Shown here piece by piece: positions 8,457-17,469 of a DNA stretch of 64,000 nt; position 1 is the stretch's first letter, and each line of letters starts with the position of its first letter. Both the position numbers and the translations under genes were made by a program. Source of the DNA: Pseudomonas sp. PDNC002 (lineage in GTDB: Bacteria > Pseudomonadota > Gammaproteobacteria > Pseudomonadales > Pseudomonadaceae); contig NZ_CP070356.1 in NCBI RefSeq assembly GCF_016919445.1, positions 5,769,502 to 5,833,501 on the forward strand, read 5' to 3'. The notes beneath the pieces are model-generated. The model was not told where the DNA came from. It saw nothing but the letters and a program-made list of their open reading frames with translations, and did not search any database.

Positions 8457-8927
8457 ATGAAGAAAACCGTCGCCCTGTTCTGTGCCGCCCTGATGCTCGG
8501 TAGTCCGCTGGCGAGTTTCGCTCAGCCGGGGAACGGCCCGGACCATGCCCGGCCCCATCCGGACAATCGCCCGCAGCAACAGCAGCAGCGGCCCCCGCAA
8601 CAACAGCCACACTCGCCGCAGCATCAAGCACACAACGGCCCGCACAATGGGCACGATTGGCGGGCCCAGCCGGGACATGCCGATCCGCGCTACTACCGCA
8701 ATCCGAGCTACCGCCCACAAGCAGGCATGCCGGTGCCGCATCGTGACTGGCGACGCGGCGTGGTGGTGCAGCCGGTCTACCGCGGCGACCGCTACTGGGT
8801 CACCGACTGGCACGCGCGTCACCTGTACGCGCCGCCGCGCGATCACCGCTGGCTGTATGTCAATGGCGACTACGTCCTGGTCGCCATCGCCAGCGGTCTG
8901 ATCGTCAATATCCTGGCCGGTTACTGA
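8457..8927 (+). CDS. RcnB-family periplasmic protein
   Basis: This 156-residue protein has a clear signal peptide (KKTVALFCAALMLGSPLASFA), a His/Gln/Pro-rich segment (residues about 30-80) and a conserved end with YRGDRYWVTDWHARHLYAPP and a final hydrophobic segment. This arrangement is typical of RcnB-family proteins (PF11776), which in E. coli influence nickel/cobalt homeostasis. The His-rich region could bind metal, but most family members are uncharacterised. AAGGAG lies seven bases before the ATG. It stands alone, facing away from the toxin-antitoxin operon. Confidence 0.75.
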   Translation: MKKTVALFCAALMLGSPLASFAQPGNGPDHARPHPDNRPQQQQQRPPQQQPHSPQHQAHNGPHNGHDWRAQPGHADPRYYRNPSYRPQAGMPVPHRDWRRGVVVQPVYRGDRYWVTDWHARHLYAPPRDHRWLYVNGDYVLVAIASGLIVNILAGY

Positions 8928-8939
8928 TCCCGGCCAGCT

Positions 8940-9377
8940 TCAGGCAGTGGCGCTGAGCAGCGCGCCGGCCCCGCCCCCGCCGTTGCGAATCGCCTCGGCC
9001 AATGCCGCGGCGGTCTGCTGCAGGGCGGCACTGGTGCTGGCGATGCGGCTCTGCAGCCCCATCAGCGTCGCAGTACGCTCGCTTTCCGAGGAATAGCGGC
9101 GTTGCTGTGCGGCTGCCAGCTCGCGCTGCTCCTCCTGCAACTGCTTCTGCAATTCCTTCAGGCGCTTCTGCAACTGCTCAACTACGGAGCTGCCCTTGCC
9201 GCCGGAGCTACTGGCACTCTTGCCCGAAGCAGCCGCACCACCCGCTTGCATCCGAGTGCTCGCCGCGTCCTCGGATGTTGCCTCGCCAGTAGCTGCCGAA
9301 GCCGATGTGCCGGTATCGCTGGCCACGCGTAGCTGATTGGCGAACATCGGGTTCGCCGGGTTGATGGAAAGGCTCAT
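8940..9377 (-). CDS. hypothetical protein with a short coiled coil
   Basis: The 145-residue product starts MSLSINPANPMFAN, runs through an Ala/Ser/Gly-rich low-complexity region (about 20-65) and contains a coiled coil rich in Gln, Leu, Lys and Glu (VEQLQKRLKELQKQLQEEQR, about 67-105). It has no signal peptide or membrane segment. I do not recognise a named family. The gene converges on the RcnB-like gene with only 12 bases between, and starts divergently from the Gre-like gene. A structural or assembly role is possible but unsupported. Confidence 0.7.
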   Translation of the reverse strand: MSLSINPANPMFANQLRVASDTGTSASAATGEATSEDAASTRMQAGGAAASGKSASSSGGKGSSVVEQLQKRLKELQKQLQEEQRELAAAQQRRYSSESERTATLMGLQSRIASTSAALQQTAAALAEAIRNGGGGAGALLSATA

Positions 9378-9502
9378 GCCCGCGGTCCTTTTTCCGGGAA
9401 TTCAGCCACGCTATCGGCCGCTACGGGGAAATCTTGAAAGAGCGTTCCCACCCGCCAGGCAAAGGCCCTAGGATAGGCGCCTTCATTCCTCAGCCTACCG
9501 TC

Positions 9503-9985
9503 ATGGACAAGAAACGCGCCTACCAACTCATCCTCGCTCGCCTCGCCGAAGACCTCGATGTGATCGTGCGCGCCGCTCGGACGGCCCATGAAACAGCGAC
9601 CCACGAGGAGAACGTCGCCGAGAACAAGTACGACACCCTTGGCCTCGAGGCCGCTTACCTCGCCGCCGGCCAGTCGCGCCGCGTGGAGGAGATCCGCCAG
9701 GCGCTGTCGCTGTTCGAGAACCTGCTGTTGCGCGATTTCGATGACGAGCTGGGCATACAGACCAGCGCCCTGGTGCAGTTGGTCAACGAACAGGACCAGC
9801 AGCGCTGGGTCTTCCTCGGCCCGGATGGCGCCGGCGTCAAGGTGCAGTACGACGGCATGGAGATCCTGGTCATCACCAGCCGCGCCCCGCTGGGCGGCGC
9901 CCTGCTCCATCGCCACCCCGGCGATGAAGTGGAAGTGGGCACCGGCAGCGCCCGGCAGCGCTACGAGATCCTCGCCGCCTATTGA
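9503..9985 (+). CDS. GreA/GreB-type elongation-factor-like protein
   Basis: The 160-residue protein has an N-terminal helical part (KRAYQLILARLAEDLDVIVR, ENKYDTLGLEAAYLAAGQ) resembling the Gre coiled coil, and a C-terminal domain with WVFLGPDGAGVKV and APLGGALLHRHPGDEVEV, the signature of the Gre/Rnk FKBP-like fold (PF01272). Such proteins bind RNA polymerase near its secondary channel. The acidic tip residues of genuine GreA cannot be placed with confidence, so transcript-cleavage activity is uncertain. ATG 9503 begins the conserved sequence. The gene appears monocistronic. Confidence 0.7.
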   Translation: MDKKRAYQLILARLAEDLDVIVRAARTAHETATHEENVAENKYDTLGLEAAYLAAGQSRRVEEIRQALSLFENLLLRDFDDELGIQTSALVQLVNEQDQQRWVFLGPDGAGVKVQYDGMEILVITSRAPLGGALLHRHPGDEVEVGTGSARQRYEILAAY

Positions 9986-10114
9986 TCGTGTCGGCCGCAG
10001 TCGAGCACATCGATGAAAAAACCGAGCGGAACGGACAATACCCGGCCGACCGGCTGGCGCAGACTAAGCTTCAAGGCCACACACCTTCCAACCTGGCCTC
10101 CAAGGAGAAGTATC

Positions 10115-10459
10115 ATGCTGTTCAACTGGTCTGAATACGTTCCCGCCGTGAAAAAAGCCTTCGGTGCCCTGGGCAAGAAACATCCCAAGATGATTGCCGC
10201 CTACCAGGCTTTGGAAGCAGCCGCCGCTGACGGTGACGCCCTCGATGCCAAGACCCGCGAACTGATCGCCATCGCCGTGGCGATCACTACCCGCTGCGAC
10301 GGTTGCATCGGCGTCCACGCCGAAGCTGCCCGCAAGGCCGGCGCCACCGAGGCCGAGATCGCCCAGACCCTGGCCACCGCCATCTCGCTGAACGCTGGCG
10401 CCGCCTACATCTACTCCCTGCGCGCCCTGGAAGCCTACGAGTCCGCTGCCCAGAAATAA
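10115..10459 (+). CDS. carboxymuconolactone decarboxylase / AhpD-like family protein
   Basis: A 114-residue all-helical protein of the CMD family (PF02627). It contains TRCDGCIGVHAEAARKAGAT, the CxxC-xxx-H motif of AhpD-like alkylhydroperoxidase proteins, in which the Cys pair does thiol-disulfide chemistry. It probably acts in the cytoplasm in peroxide defence. AAGGAG lies eight bases before ATG 10115, which sets the start against a longer open frame from 10013. No peroxiredoxin gene is adjacent, so the partner is unknown. Confidence 0.85.
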   Translation: MLFNWSEYVPAVKKAFGALGKKHPKMIAAYQALEAAAADGDALDAKTRELIAIAVAITTRCDGCIGVHAEAARKAGATEAEIAQTLATAISLNAGAAYIYSLRALEAYESAAQK

Positions 10460-10558
10460 GCCCGTGCCCGCGACGCCACCCGGCGCCGCGGGCCTGCCTC
10501 TTTTCTCAGGGGATGCGATGGGGTATCAGTGAGGTCCGCCCACGGAGCCCGTTATCCC

Positions 10559-10933
10559 ATGCCCGAAACACCCGTCACCTTCAGCGCCTGGAAACTCATC
10601 CTCAGCATCGCCGCCGGCATCTGGTTCGGCTGTCTGGCCGTTGCAGTGACACTTTGGCTGATCTGGCACGCCGCCCCGCCCTTCCTCACCGCCCGCCCCG
10701 CACCATCAACCGAGGCTACGCCCGCGACATCCACGCCACCGCACAGCAACGAAGAGATGTTCCAGCAATACCTGCAACGCCAGCAGGCTGCGCAGGAACG
10801 GCAGAATCGGGAGATCGAGAAAGCGGAACAGGACAAACGCTTCAACAGCGCGCCATGTCAGTTCTGGCTGCAGCAGTATCAGGCTGACCCGACGCAGAAG
10901 AATCGGGAGAAGATGGATGGGTATTGCGGGTGA
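10559..10933 (+). CDS. small hypothetical membrane protein with a charged tail
   Basis: This 124-residue protein has one membrane helix (LILSIAAGIWFGCLAVAVTL, residues about 14-38), a Pro/Thr-rich linker and a Gln/Glu-rich helical tail containing two Cys (CQFWLQQY and the final CG). The family was not recognised. An alternative start about ten codons upstream (10529) cannot be excluded. The gene lies just downstream of the 3' end of tRNA-Ser, a place where acquired genes often sit. Confidence 0.6.
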   Translation: MPETPVTFSAWKLILSIAAGIWFGCLAVAVTLWLIWHAAPPFLTARPAPSTEATPATSTPPHSNEEMFQQYLQRQQAAQERQNREIEKAEQDKRFNSAPCQFWLQQYQADPTQKNREKMDGYCG

Positions 10934-10960
10934 GAGCGGGCGAGGGAAGGACGGGATTTT

Positions 10961-10981
10961 TGTCCTAAATCTGTCCTAAAT
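10961..10981 (+). repeat. tandem direct repeat TGTCCTAAAT x2
   Basis: Two perfect copies of TGTCCTAAAT (10961-10970 and 10972-10981) lie one helical turn apart, about 70-90 bases beyond the 3' end of tRNA-Ser. Spaced repeats of this kind occur as integrase arm sites or att scars, but there is no integrase gene nearby. Confidence 0.4.
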
Positions 10982-11000
10982 GGCAGGCCCGGAAAAGACG

Positions 11001-11033
11001 AAGCCCCTGAAACTCTAGGAACTTCAGGGGCTT
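11001..11033. terminator. hairpin terminator between the membrane protein gene and tRNA-Ser
   Basis: A perfect 11-bp stem, AAGCCCCTGAA paired with TTCAGGGGCTT, encloses an 11-base loop. It lies downstream of both the plus-strand gene at 10.9 kb and the minus-strand tRNA-Ser. No long T-run follows, so its efficiency is uncertain. Confidence 0.6.
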
Positions 11034-11048
11034 CAGCCATTGCAATAA

Positions 11049-11138
11049 TGGCGGAGAGATAGGGATTTGAACCCTAGGAACTGTTGCCAGTTCAACGGAT
11101 TTCGAATCCGTCCCGTTCGGCCACTCCGGCATCTCTCC
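11049..11138 (-). tRNA. tRNA-Ser (anticodon CGA), CCA end encoded
   Basis: On the minus strand a 90-base tRNA runs from GGAGAGATGCCGGAGTGG to TCTCTCCGCCA. The acceptor stem GGAGAGA/TCTCTCC is perfect. The anticodon loop TTCGAAA sits on ACGGA/TCCGT, giving CGA. The long variable arm (GAACTGGCAACAGTTC region) and T-arm GGTTCAAATCC mark it as a class II serine tRNA. It decodes UCG and lies upstream of purC. Confidence 0.96.
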
Positions 11139-11233
11139 GTGCGGCGCGCATGATACCAGCTTGAAGCCCGAAGGCGAAGCCCTCTTTCAGGATTTTTTCG
11201 CGTGGTATCAGGCGCTTGCGTGCGCTCGTCGGA

Positions 11234-11944
11234 TCAGAGCGGTACGCCGAGGCGGTGGGCCACTTCTTCGTAAGCCTCGATGACGTCGCCCAGGCCTTGG
11301 CGGAAGCGGTCCTTGTCCATCTTCTTGCGGGTTTCCTTGTCCCACAGGCGGCAGCCATCCGGGCTGAACTCGTCACCCAGGACGATCTTGCCGTGGAACA
11401 GGCCAAACTCGAGCTTGAAGTCCACCAGCAGCAGGCCGGCGTCGTCGAACAGCTTGCTCAGCACTTCGTTGACCTTGAAGGAGTAAGCCTTCATTTCGGC
11501 CAGTTGCTCCAGGGTCGCCCAGCCGAAGGCCTGGACGTGGGATTCGTTGATGAACGGGTCGCCCAGGGCGTCATTCTTCAGGAAGAGTTCAAAGGTCGGC
11601 GGAGTGAGCTGCAAGCCCTCTTCCACGCCCAGGCGGCGCACCAGGCTGCCAGCGGCGTAGTTACGCACGACGCACTCGACCGGGATCATGGCGAGCTTCT
11701 TGACCAGCACTTCGTTGTCCGACAGTAGGGCGTCGAACTGGGTCGGGATGCCGGCGGCTTCGAGCTTCTGCATGATGAAGGCGTTGAACTTGTTGTTCAC
11801 CATGCCTTTGCGGTCGAGCTGTTCGATGCGCTTGCCGTCGAACGCCGAGGTGTCGTTGCGGAACAGCAGGACGAGGCGGTCGGCGTCATCGGTGGTGTAA
11901 ACCGACTTGGCCTTGCCGCGATAGAGTTCTTCGCGTTTTTCCAT
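11234..11944 (-). CDS. purC: phosphoribosylaminoimidazole-succinocarboxamide synthase
   Basis: The 236-residue enzyme joins aspartate to CAIR in purine synthesis, using ATP. It begins [20 protein letters not shown], the standard bacterial PurC start, and contains [23 protein letters not shown] and LVDFKLEFG. The length is normal. ATG 11944 is chosen because an upstream frame extension to 12040 has no homology to PurC. It is the last gene of the minus-strand group dapA-bamC-MBL-purC and is separated from the MBL gene by 29 bases. Confidence 0.97.
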   Translation of the reverse strand: MEKREELYRGKAKSVYTTDDADRLVLLFRNDTSAFDGKRIEQLDRKGMVNNKFNAFIMQKLEAAGIPTQFDALLSDNEVLVKKLAMIPVECVVRNYAAGSLVRRLGVEEGLQLTPPTFELFLKNDALGDPFINESHVQAFGWATLEQLAEMKAYSFKVNEVLSKLFDDAGLLLVDFKLEFGLFHGKIVLGDEFSPDGCRLWDKETRKKMDKDRFRQGLGDVIEAYEEVAHRLGVPL

Positions 11945-11973
11945 GATGGGCTCCGCTTGCTTAGGGGGTGGGC

Positions 11974-12732
11974 TCAGGCGATGGTGCGCCAGTCGAGTCC
12001 AGAATGCTGATCGGCTACCTGCAGCCAGTCCGGGTCGCACCCGAGGGTGTCGACGAAGCTTTGCCGGGCCAGCTGCGGCGAGTTGTTCTTTTCGCTGAGA
12101 TGCGCCAGCACCAGGTGCTGCAGGCTTTCCCAGCCCAGCTGCGCCACCAATTCAGCGGCCTGCCGGTTGTTCAAATGACCCCACTGGCCGCCCACGCGGA
12201 CCTTCAGCGGGTAGGGATACGGACCGCGGGCCAGCATGTCGGTATCGTGATTCGCCTCGATGATCAATGCATCGAGGCCACGATAGCATTCCAGCACCTG
12301 CGCCGTGGCTGCCCCCAGATCGGTGAGCTGGCCAAAGCGCTTCCGGCCATCGGAAAACACGTACTGCAGGGGCTCCCGCGCATCGTGGGAGACGCTCACC
12401 GCAGTGACTTCCAGGTCTTTCAGTACCAGGCGGTCGCCGCATCTGAGCAGCCCCGCCGGGTCAACCGGCTTGCGCATTCCCTGCAGGGTACCGGCGCTGA
12501 GGTACACGGGTATTCGATGGTGCCGGGCCAGCAGTTCGACGCCGTTGACGTGATCGGAATGCTCGTGCGTGACCAGTATCGCGTCCAGCTGCCCGGGCTC
12601 TACACCCAGGCGCGCCAGACGGCGGATGGTTTCACGCAGCGGAAATCCGCAATCGATCAGTATTCGGGTGTCAGAACTGCTCACCAAGGCCGAATTGCCC
12701 CGGCTTCCGCTCCCCAGGACTGCGAAGTGCAC
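11974..12732 (-). CDS. MBL-fold metallohydrolase (YycJ/VicX-like)
   Basis: This 252-residue protein has the metallo-beta-lactamase signature THEHSDH (HxHxDH) that binds two metal ions, after a strand opening [17 protein letters not shown], and later His/Asp residues such as [10 protein letters not shown] and EANHD. Members related to YycJ are thought to have nuclease or phosphodiesterase activity. Its start lies 62 bases inside the end of bamC, in another frame. The start is retained because the conserved first strand begins there. Confidence 0.85.
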   Translation of the reverse strand: MHFAVLGSGSRGNSALVSSSDTRILIDCGFPLRETIRRLARLGVEPGQLDAILVTHEHSDHVNGVELLARHHRIPVYLSAGTLQGMRKPVDPAGLLRCGDRLVLKDLEVTAVSVSHDAREPLQYVFSDGRKRFGQLTDLGAATAQVLECYRGLDALIIEANHDTDMLARGPYPYPLKVRVGGQWGHLNNRQAAELVAQLGWESLQHLVLAHLSEKNNSPQLARQSFVDTLGCDPDWLQVADQHSGLDWRTIA

Positions 12733-13861
12733 TGCGCATACTCTCCTGGAGTTTTTCCAACACGCCCTGCGCGACGTCAGCCGGTGCGGAGGTGTTGATG
12801 TCTTTGTCGACGGTGATCTGCACCGTGTTGTTCACGTTGGTCAGGCGTACCTGGTAACGCTGCGCCTTGGCGTCTTCCTCTTCCTTGGTCTTCTCGCCAC
12901 CACCGAACATGCGGCTGAAGAAGCCAGGCTTGTCTTCATCCTTCTTCTTCGCGCCTTCGGCGATGTTGACGTAGTACACGCCCAGGCTGCGGTTGAGGTC
13001 GTCGACACGGATGTCGGCACGATCCAGGGCGCGGCCCACGCTGACCCACGCGCGGTCGAAGTCGGAATCGACGGTGAGCACCGGGTTGCCGCTGCCATCC
13101 TTGCTCAGGTTGGCGGTGCCAGGGGTGTCGTAGTCGGAGTGCGCAGCAAGCAGGGAGACGGAGCCGCCCTTCTCGGCACTGGTAGCCATGTTCGCCAGCA
13201 TTTCGTCGAGCAGCGCGGCGTCAAGGCTCGGCACTACCGGCTTGGTCGGCCAGTCGGCACTGGCGGTGCTGCCGGCCGGGCGTGTTTCGCTCAGCACGTA
13301 GACTTCACTGGTGTTGGTCTGCACGCCCGGCTCGATGCGCACACGAACGCGCGCTTCGCTGTCAGGCTCGACACCGCTGACGCGGCTGCTCAGTCGACGC
13401 GCCAGGGGGGCGGAAAGCTGCGACAGCGGCTGCCAGTTGGTGCTGAATTCACCGGTTTGCGGGCGCTGGTCGGCGATGGAGAAACCGTTGTCCTGGAAGA
13501 ACTGGTGGGCAACCGGCCAGACTTCCGCCGGCGGACGCTGGGCGATCAGCCAGCGCGAATCACCGCTTTTCTGCAGGCTGAAGTCGCTGACTTCACCCGA
13601 ACTGGCCAGCGGCAGCGGGCGCGGCACTTCGAACTCGCCTTCCTTCTCGGTGCTGGTGGCGACGTTCATCGGAATCGGCAGCAGCGGGTCCAGGGACTTG
13701 CTCTGCATGCCTTCAGGCACCTTCATCGGTGCGGTTTCACGAGCGTTGAGGTAATCGTCGCCACGGTCGCGGAAGTAGCCTTCCGGGCCCCACAGCCAGC
13801 CGCAGCCGGACGTGTTGCCAATGACCAGGGCGAGTGCAGTCAGTCCTGCCAGTCGCTTCAT
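12671..13861 (-). CDS. bamC: outer membrane assembly lipoprotein BamC
   Basis: This 396-residue lipoprotein of the Bam complex has a signal peptide and lipobox ending NTSGCGW (Cys20), an unstructured N-terminal stretch ([20 protein letters not shown]) that in E. coli BamC contacts BamD, and two helix-grip domains ([15 protein letters not shown] and [18 protein letters not shown]). The C-terminal extension ([13 protein letters not shown]) overlaps the next gene by 62 bases. It follows dapA by 12 bases, the dapA-bamC order of E. coli. Confidence 0.92.
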   Translation of the reverse strand: MKRLAGLTALALVIGNTSGCGWLWGPEGYFRDRGDDYLNARETAPMKVPEGMQSKSLDPLLPIPMNVATSTEKEGEFEVPRPLPLASSGEVSDFSLQKSGDSRWLIAQRPPAEVWPVAHQFFQDNGFSIADQRPQTGEFSTNWQPLSQLSAPLARRLSSRVSGVEPDSEARVRVRIEPGVQTNTSEVYVLSETRPAGSTASADWPTKPVVPSLDAALLDEMLANMATSAEKGGSVSLLAAHSDYDTPGTANLSKDGSGNPVLTVDSDFDRAWVSVGRALDRADIRVDDLNRSLGVYYVNIAEGAKKKDEDKPGFFSRMFGGGEKTKEEEDAKAQRYQVRLTNVNNTVQITVDKDINTSAPADVAQGVLEKLQESMRSALRSPGERKPGQFGLGEQF

Positions 13862-13873
13862 GCGAGGAGTTCC

Positions 13874-14752
13874 TTAAGCCAGGATGCCGGTCTGGCGCAT
13901 GGCCTGACGCAGCGGTTCGTGGCAGCGCGGGCTGAGCCAGGTCAGGGGCAGGCGGATGCCCTCGGGAATCAGCCCCATTTCGTGCAGGGCGAACTTGACC
14001 GGGATGGGGTTGGATTCGATGAACAGTGCCTTGTGCAGCGGCATCAGGCGATCGTTGATGGCGCGGGCTTCACCGGCGTCACCGCGCATGGCGGCGGCGC
14101 ACAGGTTGCTCATGGCGCGCGGGGCGACGTTGGCGGTCACCGAGATATTGCCCTTGCCGCCCATCAGCATCAGCTCGACGGCGGTGGCATCATCGCCGGA
14201 GTAGACGAGGAAGTCCTTGCCGACGCGCTCGAGCACTTCCTTGCCGCGCTGCAGGTCGCCGGTGGCTTCCTTGATGCCGACGATGTTCGGCACCTTGGAC
14301 AGGCGCTCGACGGTCTCGGGCAGCATGTCGCAGGCGGTGCGGCCAGGCACGTTGTAGAGAATCTGCGGGATGGCCACGGCTTCGGCGATATGGCGGAAGT
14401 GCTGGTACAGGCCTTCCTGGGTCGGCTTGTTGTAGTACGGGGTCACCAGCAGGCAGGCGTCGGCGCCACCGCTCTTGGCGGCCTCGGTCAGCTCGACCGC
14501 TTCGCGGGTGGAGTTGGCGCCGGTACCGGCGATGACCGGGATGCGGCCGTTGACCTGGTCGACGACGCGACGGATTACGTCCAGGTGCTCGCTGACGTCC
14601 AGAGTGGCCGATTCACCCGTGGTGCCGACCGCTACGATGGCGTTGGTGCCTTCCTGCAGGTGGAAGTCCACCAGCTTCGCGAGGCTGTCCCAATCCAGTC
14701 GACCCTGAGCATCGAAGGGGGTGACCAGCGCCACCATACTGCCCGCAATCAT
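13874..14752 (-). CDS. dapA: 4-hydroxy-tetrahydrodipicolinate synthase
   Basis: The 292-residue TIM-barrel enzyme condenses pyruvate with aspartate semialdehyde, the first committed step to lysine and meso-diaminopimelate. The Schiff-base Lys161 is in [10 protein letters not shown] and the proton-relay Tyr133 in [10 protein letters not shown]; the substrate loop GTTGESATL is intact. Start [13 protein letters not shown] is the family start; an upstream frame extension to 14800 is ignored. It is the first gene of the minus-strand operon and divergent from gcvR, with 172 bases between. Confidence 0.97.
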   Translation of the reverse strand: MIAGSMVALVTPFDAQGRLDWDSLAKLVDFHLQEGTNAIVAVGTTGESATLDVSEHLDVIRRVVDQVNGRIPVIAGTGANSTREAVELTEAAKSGGADACLLVTPYYNKPTQEGLYQHFRHIAEAVAIPQILYNVPGRTACDMLPETVERLSKVPNIVGIKEATGDLQRGKEVLERVGKDFLVYSGDDATAVELMLMGGKGNISVTANVAPRAMSNLCAAAMRGDAGEARAINDRLMPLHKALFIESNPIPVKFALHEMGLIPEGIRLPLTWLSPRCHEPLRQAMRQTGILA

Positions 14753-14924
14753 GCAACCGCTCCTGCCGGAAAAAGAAAGCCGTAATGGTACTGTCGCCAC
14801 CGGCCCCGCACAAGGTGAGCGCAGCGACGCGCGAGCGGTCGGTCATTCCCCTCATCGGCGCTTTTCGCTACCCTTTCTCCTTTGTCGATGCGGCCCGCTT
14901 GGCCGCCACTCCCAGGAAAGCTGC

Positions 14925-15482
14925 ATGTCCACCTCTCACCCTCGTGAACAATTTCTTCTGATCAGTGCGCTGGGCCCGAACCCGATGGAGCTGACCAGCG
15001 TGCTGTGCCGCACCTGCGTCGACAACCGGTGCTCGGTGGTCAGCAGCCGCCTGACCCGCCACGGTGAGTTCAGCGCGCTGATCCTGCAGGTCTCCGGCAG
15101 CTGGGATGCCCTGGCCCGCCTGGAAGGCGGCCTGCCTCCGCTGGCCAAGCGCCACGGCTTCACCCTCAGCGTCACCCGTAGCAACGTCAACGTCACCCGC
15201 GCCCAGGCCCTGCCCTACGTGGCGTACGTCAGCGCCGTATACCGTCCGGACATTCTCAACGAACTGTGCCAGTTCTTCATCGATCACAACATCGAGCTGG
15301 AGAACCTGACCTGCGACACCTACCAGGCGCCGCACACCAACACCAGCATGCTCAACGCCACGCTCACCGTGACCCTGCCGGCCGGCACCCAGATCAGTTG
15401 GCTGCGCGACCAGTTCCTCGACTTCGCCGACGCCCTGAACCTGGACGCACTGATCGAGCCCTGGCGCCCGCAGCACCCTTAA
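14925..15482 (+). CDS. gcvR: GcvR-like ACT-domain regulator of glycine cleavage
   Basis: The 185-residue protein is made of two ACT domains (FLLISALGPNPMELTSVLCR and YVAYVSAVYRPDILNELCQF) and nothing else, the layout of the glycine cleavage repressor partner GcvR, which senses glycine and acts through GcvA in E. coli. The start at 14925 fits the conserved beginning. The gene is followed by bcp after 24 bases, a pairing common in gammaproteobacteria. Confidence 0.85.
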   Translation: MSTSHPREQFLLISALGPNPMELTSVLCRTCVDNRCSVVSSRLTRHGEFSALILQVSGSWDALARLEGGLPPLAKRHGFTLSVTRSNVNVTRAQALPYVAYVSAVYRPDILNELCQFFIDHNIELENLTCDTYQAPHTNTSMLNATLTVTLPAGTQISWLRDQFLDFADALNLDALIEPWRPQHP

Positions 15483-15506
15483 GGACGCCTTCAAGGAGAT
15501 AACCCC

Positions 15507-15980
15507 GTGGCAGTTGAACTGAACAAGCCCGTCGCCGATTTCCAGGCTCCGGCCACCAACGGCGTCGAATTCCGCCTGTCCGAGCTCGCCGGCAAGCAGG
15601 TCGTCCTGTACTTCTACCCCAAGGACAGCACCCCAGGCTGCACCACTGAGGGCCAGGGCTTCCGCGACAAGATTGACGATTTCGCCAAGGCCAACACCGT
15701 GGTCTTCGGCGTATCCCGCGATGGCATCAAGTCCCACGAGAACTTCAAGGCCAAGCAGTGCTTCCCCTTCGAACTGATCAGCGACAAGGACGAGGCGGTC
15801 TGCCAGCTGTTCGACGTGATCAAGCTGAAGAAGCTCTACGGCAAGGAATACATGGGCGTGGACCGCAGCACCTTCCTGATCGACGCCAAGGGCGTGCTGC
15901 GCCAGGAATGGCGCGGCGTGAAGGTACCGGGCCATGTCGATGCCGTGCTGGCCGCCGCCCAGGCGCTGAACAAGGGCTGA
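15507..15980 (+). CDS. bcp: thioredoxin-dependent peroxiredoxin (Bcp/PrxQ)
   Basis: This 157-residue peroxiredoxin reduces hydrogen and organic peroxides. The peroxidatic Cys45 is in STPGCTTEGQGF. The usual resolving Cys five residues later is absent (Gly50), so it is either a 1-Cys type or uses Cys85 or Cys99. The start codon is GTG, preceded by AAGGAG. It is co-oriented with gcvR and ends before a strong terminator. Confidence 0.95.
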   Translation: MAVELNKPVADFQAPATNGVEFRLSELAGKQVVLYFYPKDSTPGCTTEGQGFRDKIDDFAKANTVVFGVSRDGIKSHENFKAKQCFPFELISDKDEAVCQLFDVIKLKKLYGKEYMGVDRSTFLIDAKGVLRQEWRGVKVPGHVDAVLAAAQALNKG

Positions 15981-16005
15981 GCCGCGCGCCGCATGATGCG
16001 CACAT

Positions 16006-16033
16006 GAAAAAGGCCGCTGATCAGCGGCCTTTT
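16006..16033. terminator. bidirectional rho-independent terminator after bcp
   Basis: The stem AAGGCCGCTGA/TCAGCGGCCTT is flanked by A- and T-runs on both strands. It lies between convergent bcp and the permease gene and can serve both. Confidence 0.92.
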
Positions 16034-16046
16034 TCTTTTCCCGGCA

Positions 16047-17126
16047 TTACATCATCGGGCTGACTTGCGGACTCGGCGCCGGCTGGCGCGGCCAAGCGTC
16101 CAGCACCGCCTTTACCAGGGTCGCCAGCGGAATGGCGAAGAACACGCCCCAGAAGCCCCACAGCCCGCCGAACAGCAACACGGCGCAAATGATCGCCACC
16201 GGATGCAGGTTCACCGCCTCGGAGAACAGCAGCGGCACCAGCACGTTGCCGTCCAGCGCCTGGATGATCGCGTGGGCGACCATCAGGTAGATGAACTGGT
16301 CGCTCCAGCCCCACTGGAACAGCGCGATCATCGCCACCGGCACCGTCACCACCACCGCGCCGATATAGGGCACCACCACCGACAACCCGACCAGCAGCGC
16401 CAACAACGCCGCATAATTGAGGCCCAGGACGGCGAATGCGATATAGGTCGCCACGCCGGTAATGAATATCTCGATCACCTTGCCGCGGATGTAATTGGCG
16501 ATCTGCTGGTTCATCTCGTTCCAGACCTGCTTCATCAGTCCGCGCTCGCGGGGCAGGTAGCGGCGGAACCAGTGATAGAAGCGGCGGCGATCCTTGAGGA
16601 AGAAGAACACCAGGATCGGCACCAGCACCAGGTAGATCATGATGTTGACCACCACCGGAAGGCCCGACAGGGAAAAGGTCAGCGCCCATTGACCGAGCTG
16701 TCCCAACTCATTGCGCGCGGCCTCGACGGTGCGCAGCACCTGCTCCTCGGTGACCATCTCGGGGTAGCGCTCGGGCAACATCAGCAAGGTCGCCTGCCAC
16801 TCGCCGAGCATGCCGGGCAGCTCATTGAACAGGGTGAACAACTGCTTCCACAGCAGCGGCACCAGCACCAGCAGGAACACGGCAAACATGCCGAGGAACA
16901 GCGAATAGACCAACCACACCGCGAACAGGTGGGGCACCCGCAGGCGCTCCAGCACCCCGACCATTCCCTGGATCAGGAAGGCGATGACCATCGCCGCCAG
17001 GACCGGCGCGAGCATTCCGCCGAACGCCAGGATCACGGTGAAGCCCAGCGTGAGAATGACCGCCAGCACTATTGCCTCCTCGTCGGAGAAATAGCGCTGC
17101 ATCCAGTCCTGCAAAACCTTGAGCAT
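16047..17126 (-). CDS. AI-2E/PerM-family inner membrane transporter
   Basis: This 359-residue integral membrane protein has about seven or eight hydrophobic helices, beginning with AIVLAVILTLGFTVILAFGG and including the paired helices YIAFAVLGLNYAALLALLVG and PYIGAVVVTVPVAMIALFQW. It belongs to the PF01594 family (PerM, TqsA, YdiK). Functions in the family range from autoinducer-2 efflux to Na+/H+ exchange, so the substrate is open. It is followed upstream, 39 bases away, by the TusA-like gene, which is probably in the same transcript. Confidence 0.88.
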   Translation of the reverse strand: MLKVLQDWMQRYFSDEEAIVLAVILTLGFTVILAFGGMLAPVLAAMVIAFLIQGMVGVLERLRVPHLFAVWLVYSLFLGMFAVFLLVLVPLLWKQLFTLFNELPGMLGEWQATLLMLPERYPEMVTEEQVLRTVEAARNELGQLGQWALTFSLSGLPVVVNIMIYLVLVPILVFFFLKDRRRFYHWFRRYLPRERGLMKQVWNEMNQQIANYIRGKVIEIFITGVATYIAFAVLGLNYAALLALLVGLSVVVPYIGAVVVTVPVAMIALFQWGWSDQFIYLMVAHAIIQALDGNVLVPLLFSEAVNLHPVAIICAVLLFGGLWGFWGVFFAIPLATLVKAVLDAWPRQPAPSPQVSPMM

Positions 17127-17165
17127 GAACAGACCTGCGAAACGAAAGGGCTAACGAATCAGGAG

Positions 17166-17417
17166 CTACTTCTTGCGCAGCCAGTAGCGATAGACGCCGC
17201 CTTCGACCTCCTCGTGGAGCAGCGAGTGCCCGGCAAGATCGGCGAAAACACGAAAGTCCCGCTGCGAGCCGGCATCGGTGGCAGTCACCTTGAGCACGGC
17301 ACCACTGGGCAGACGGTTCAGCTCGAGCTTGGCCTTGAGCAGCGGCAGCGGACAATTGAGACCGCTGGCGTCCAGCTCCGCGTCACTGGCGGGGACGGAC
17401 GGCGTGGAATCGGACAT
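17166..17417 (-). CDS. TusA-like sulfur-carrier protein
   Basis: The 83-residue protein contains the TusA-family signature LDASGLNCPLPLLKAKLEL, with the sulfur-accepting Cys in a CPxP motif. The tail (FADLAGHSLLHEEVEGGVYR) matches the small alpha/beta fold. Such proteins relay persulfide sulfur for thiolation or molybdenum-cofactor work. Its syntenic position resembles PA1006 of PAO1, which has been tied to molybdenum homeostasis; this is recalled, not tested. Confidence 0.88.
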   Translation of the reverse strand: MSDSTPSVPASDAELDASGLNCPLPLLKAKLELNRLPSGAVLKVTATDAGSQRDFRVFADLAGHSLLHEEVEGGVYRYWLRKK

Positions 17418-17469
17418 CGAAACGAACTCCGGGCAGGGCGCCCAAGAATACCGAATGAACTGGAAAAGT

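Noticed and set aside
11014..11083. Repeat CTAGGAACT in the terminator loop and in tRNA-Ser as an att core
   Set aside because: Nine bases only and not at the tRNA 3' end; chance is likely.
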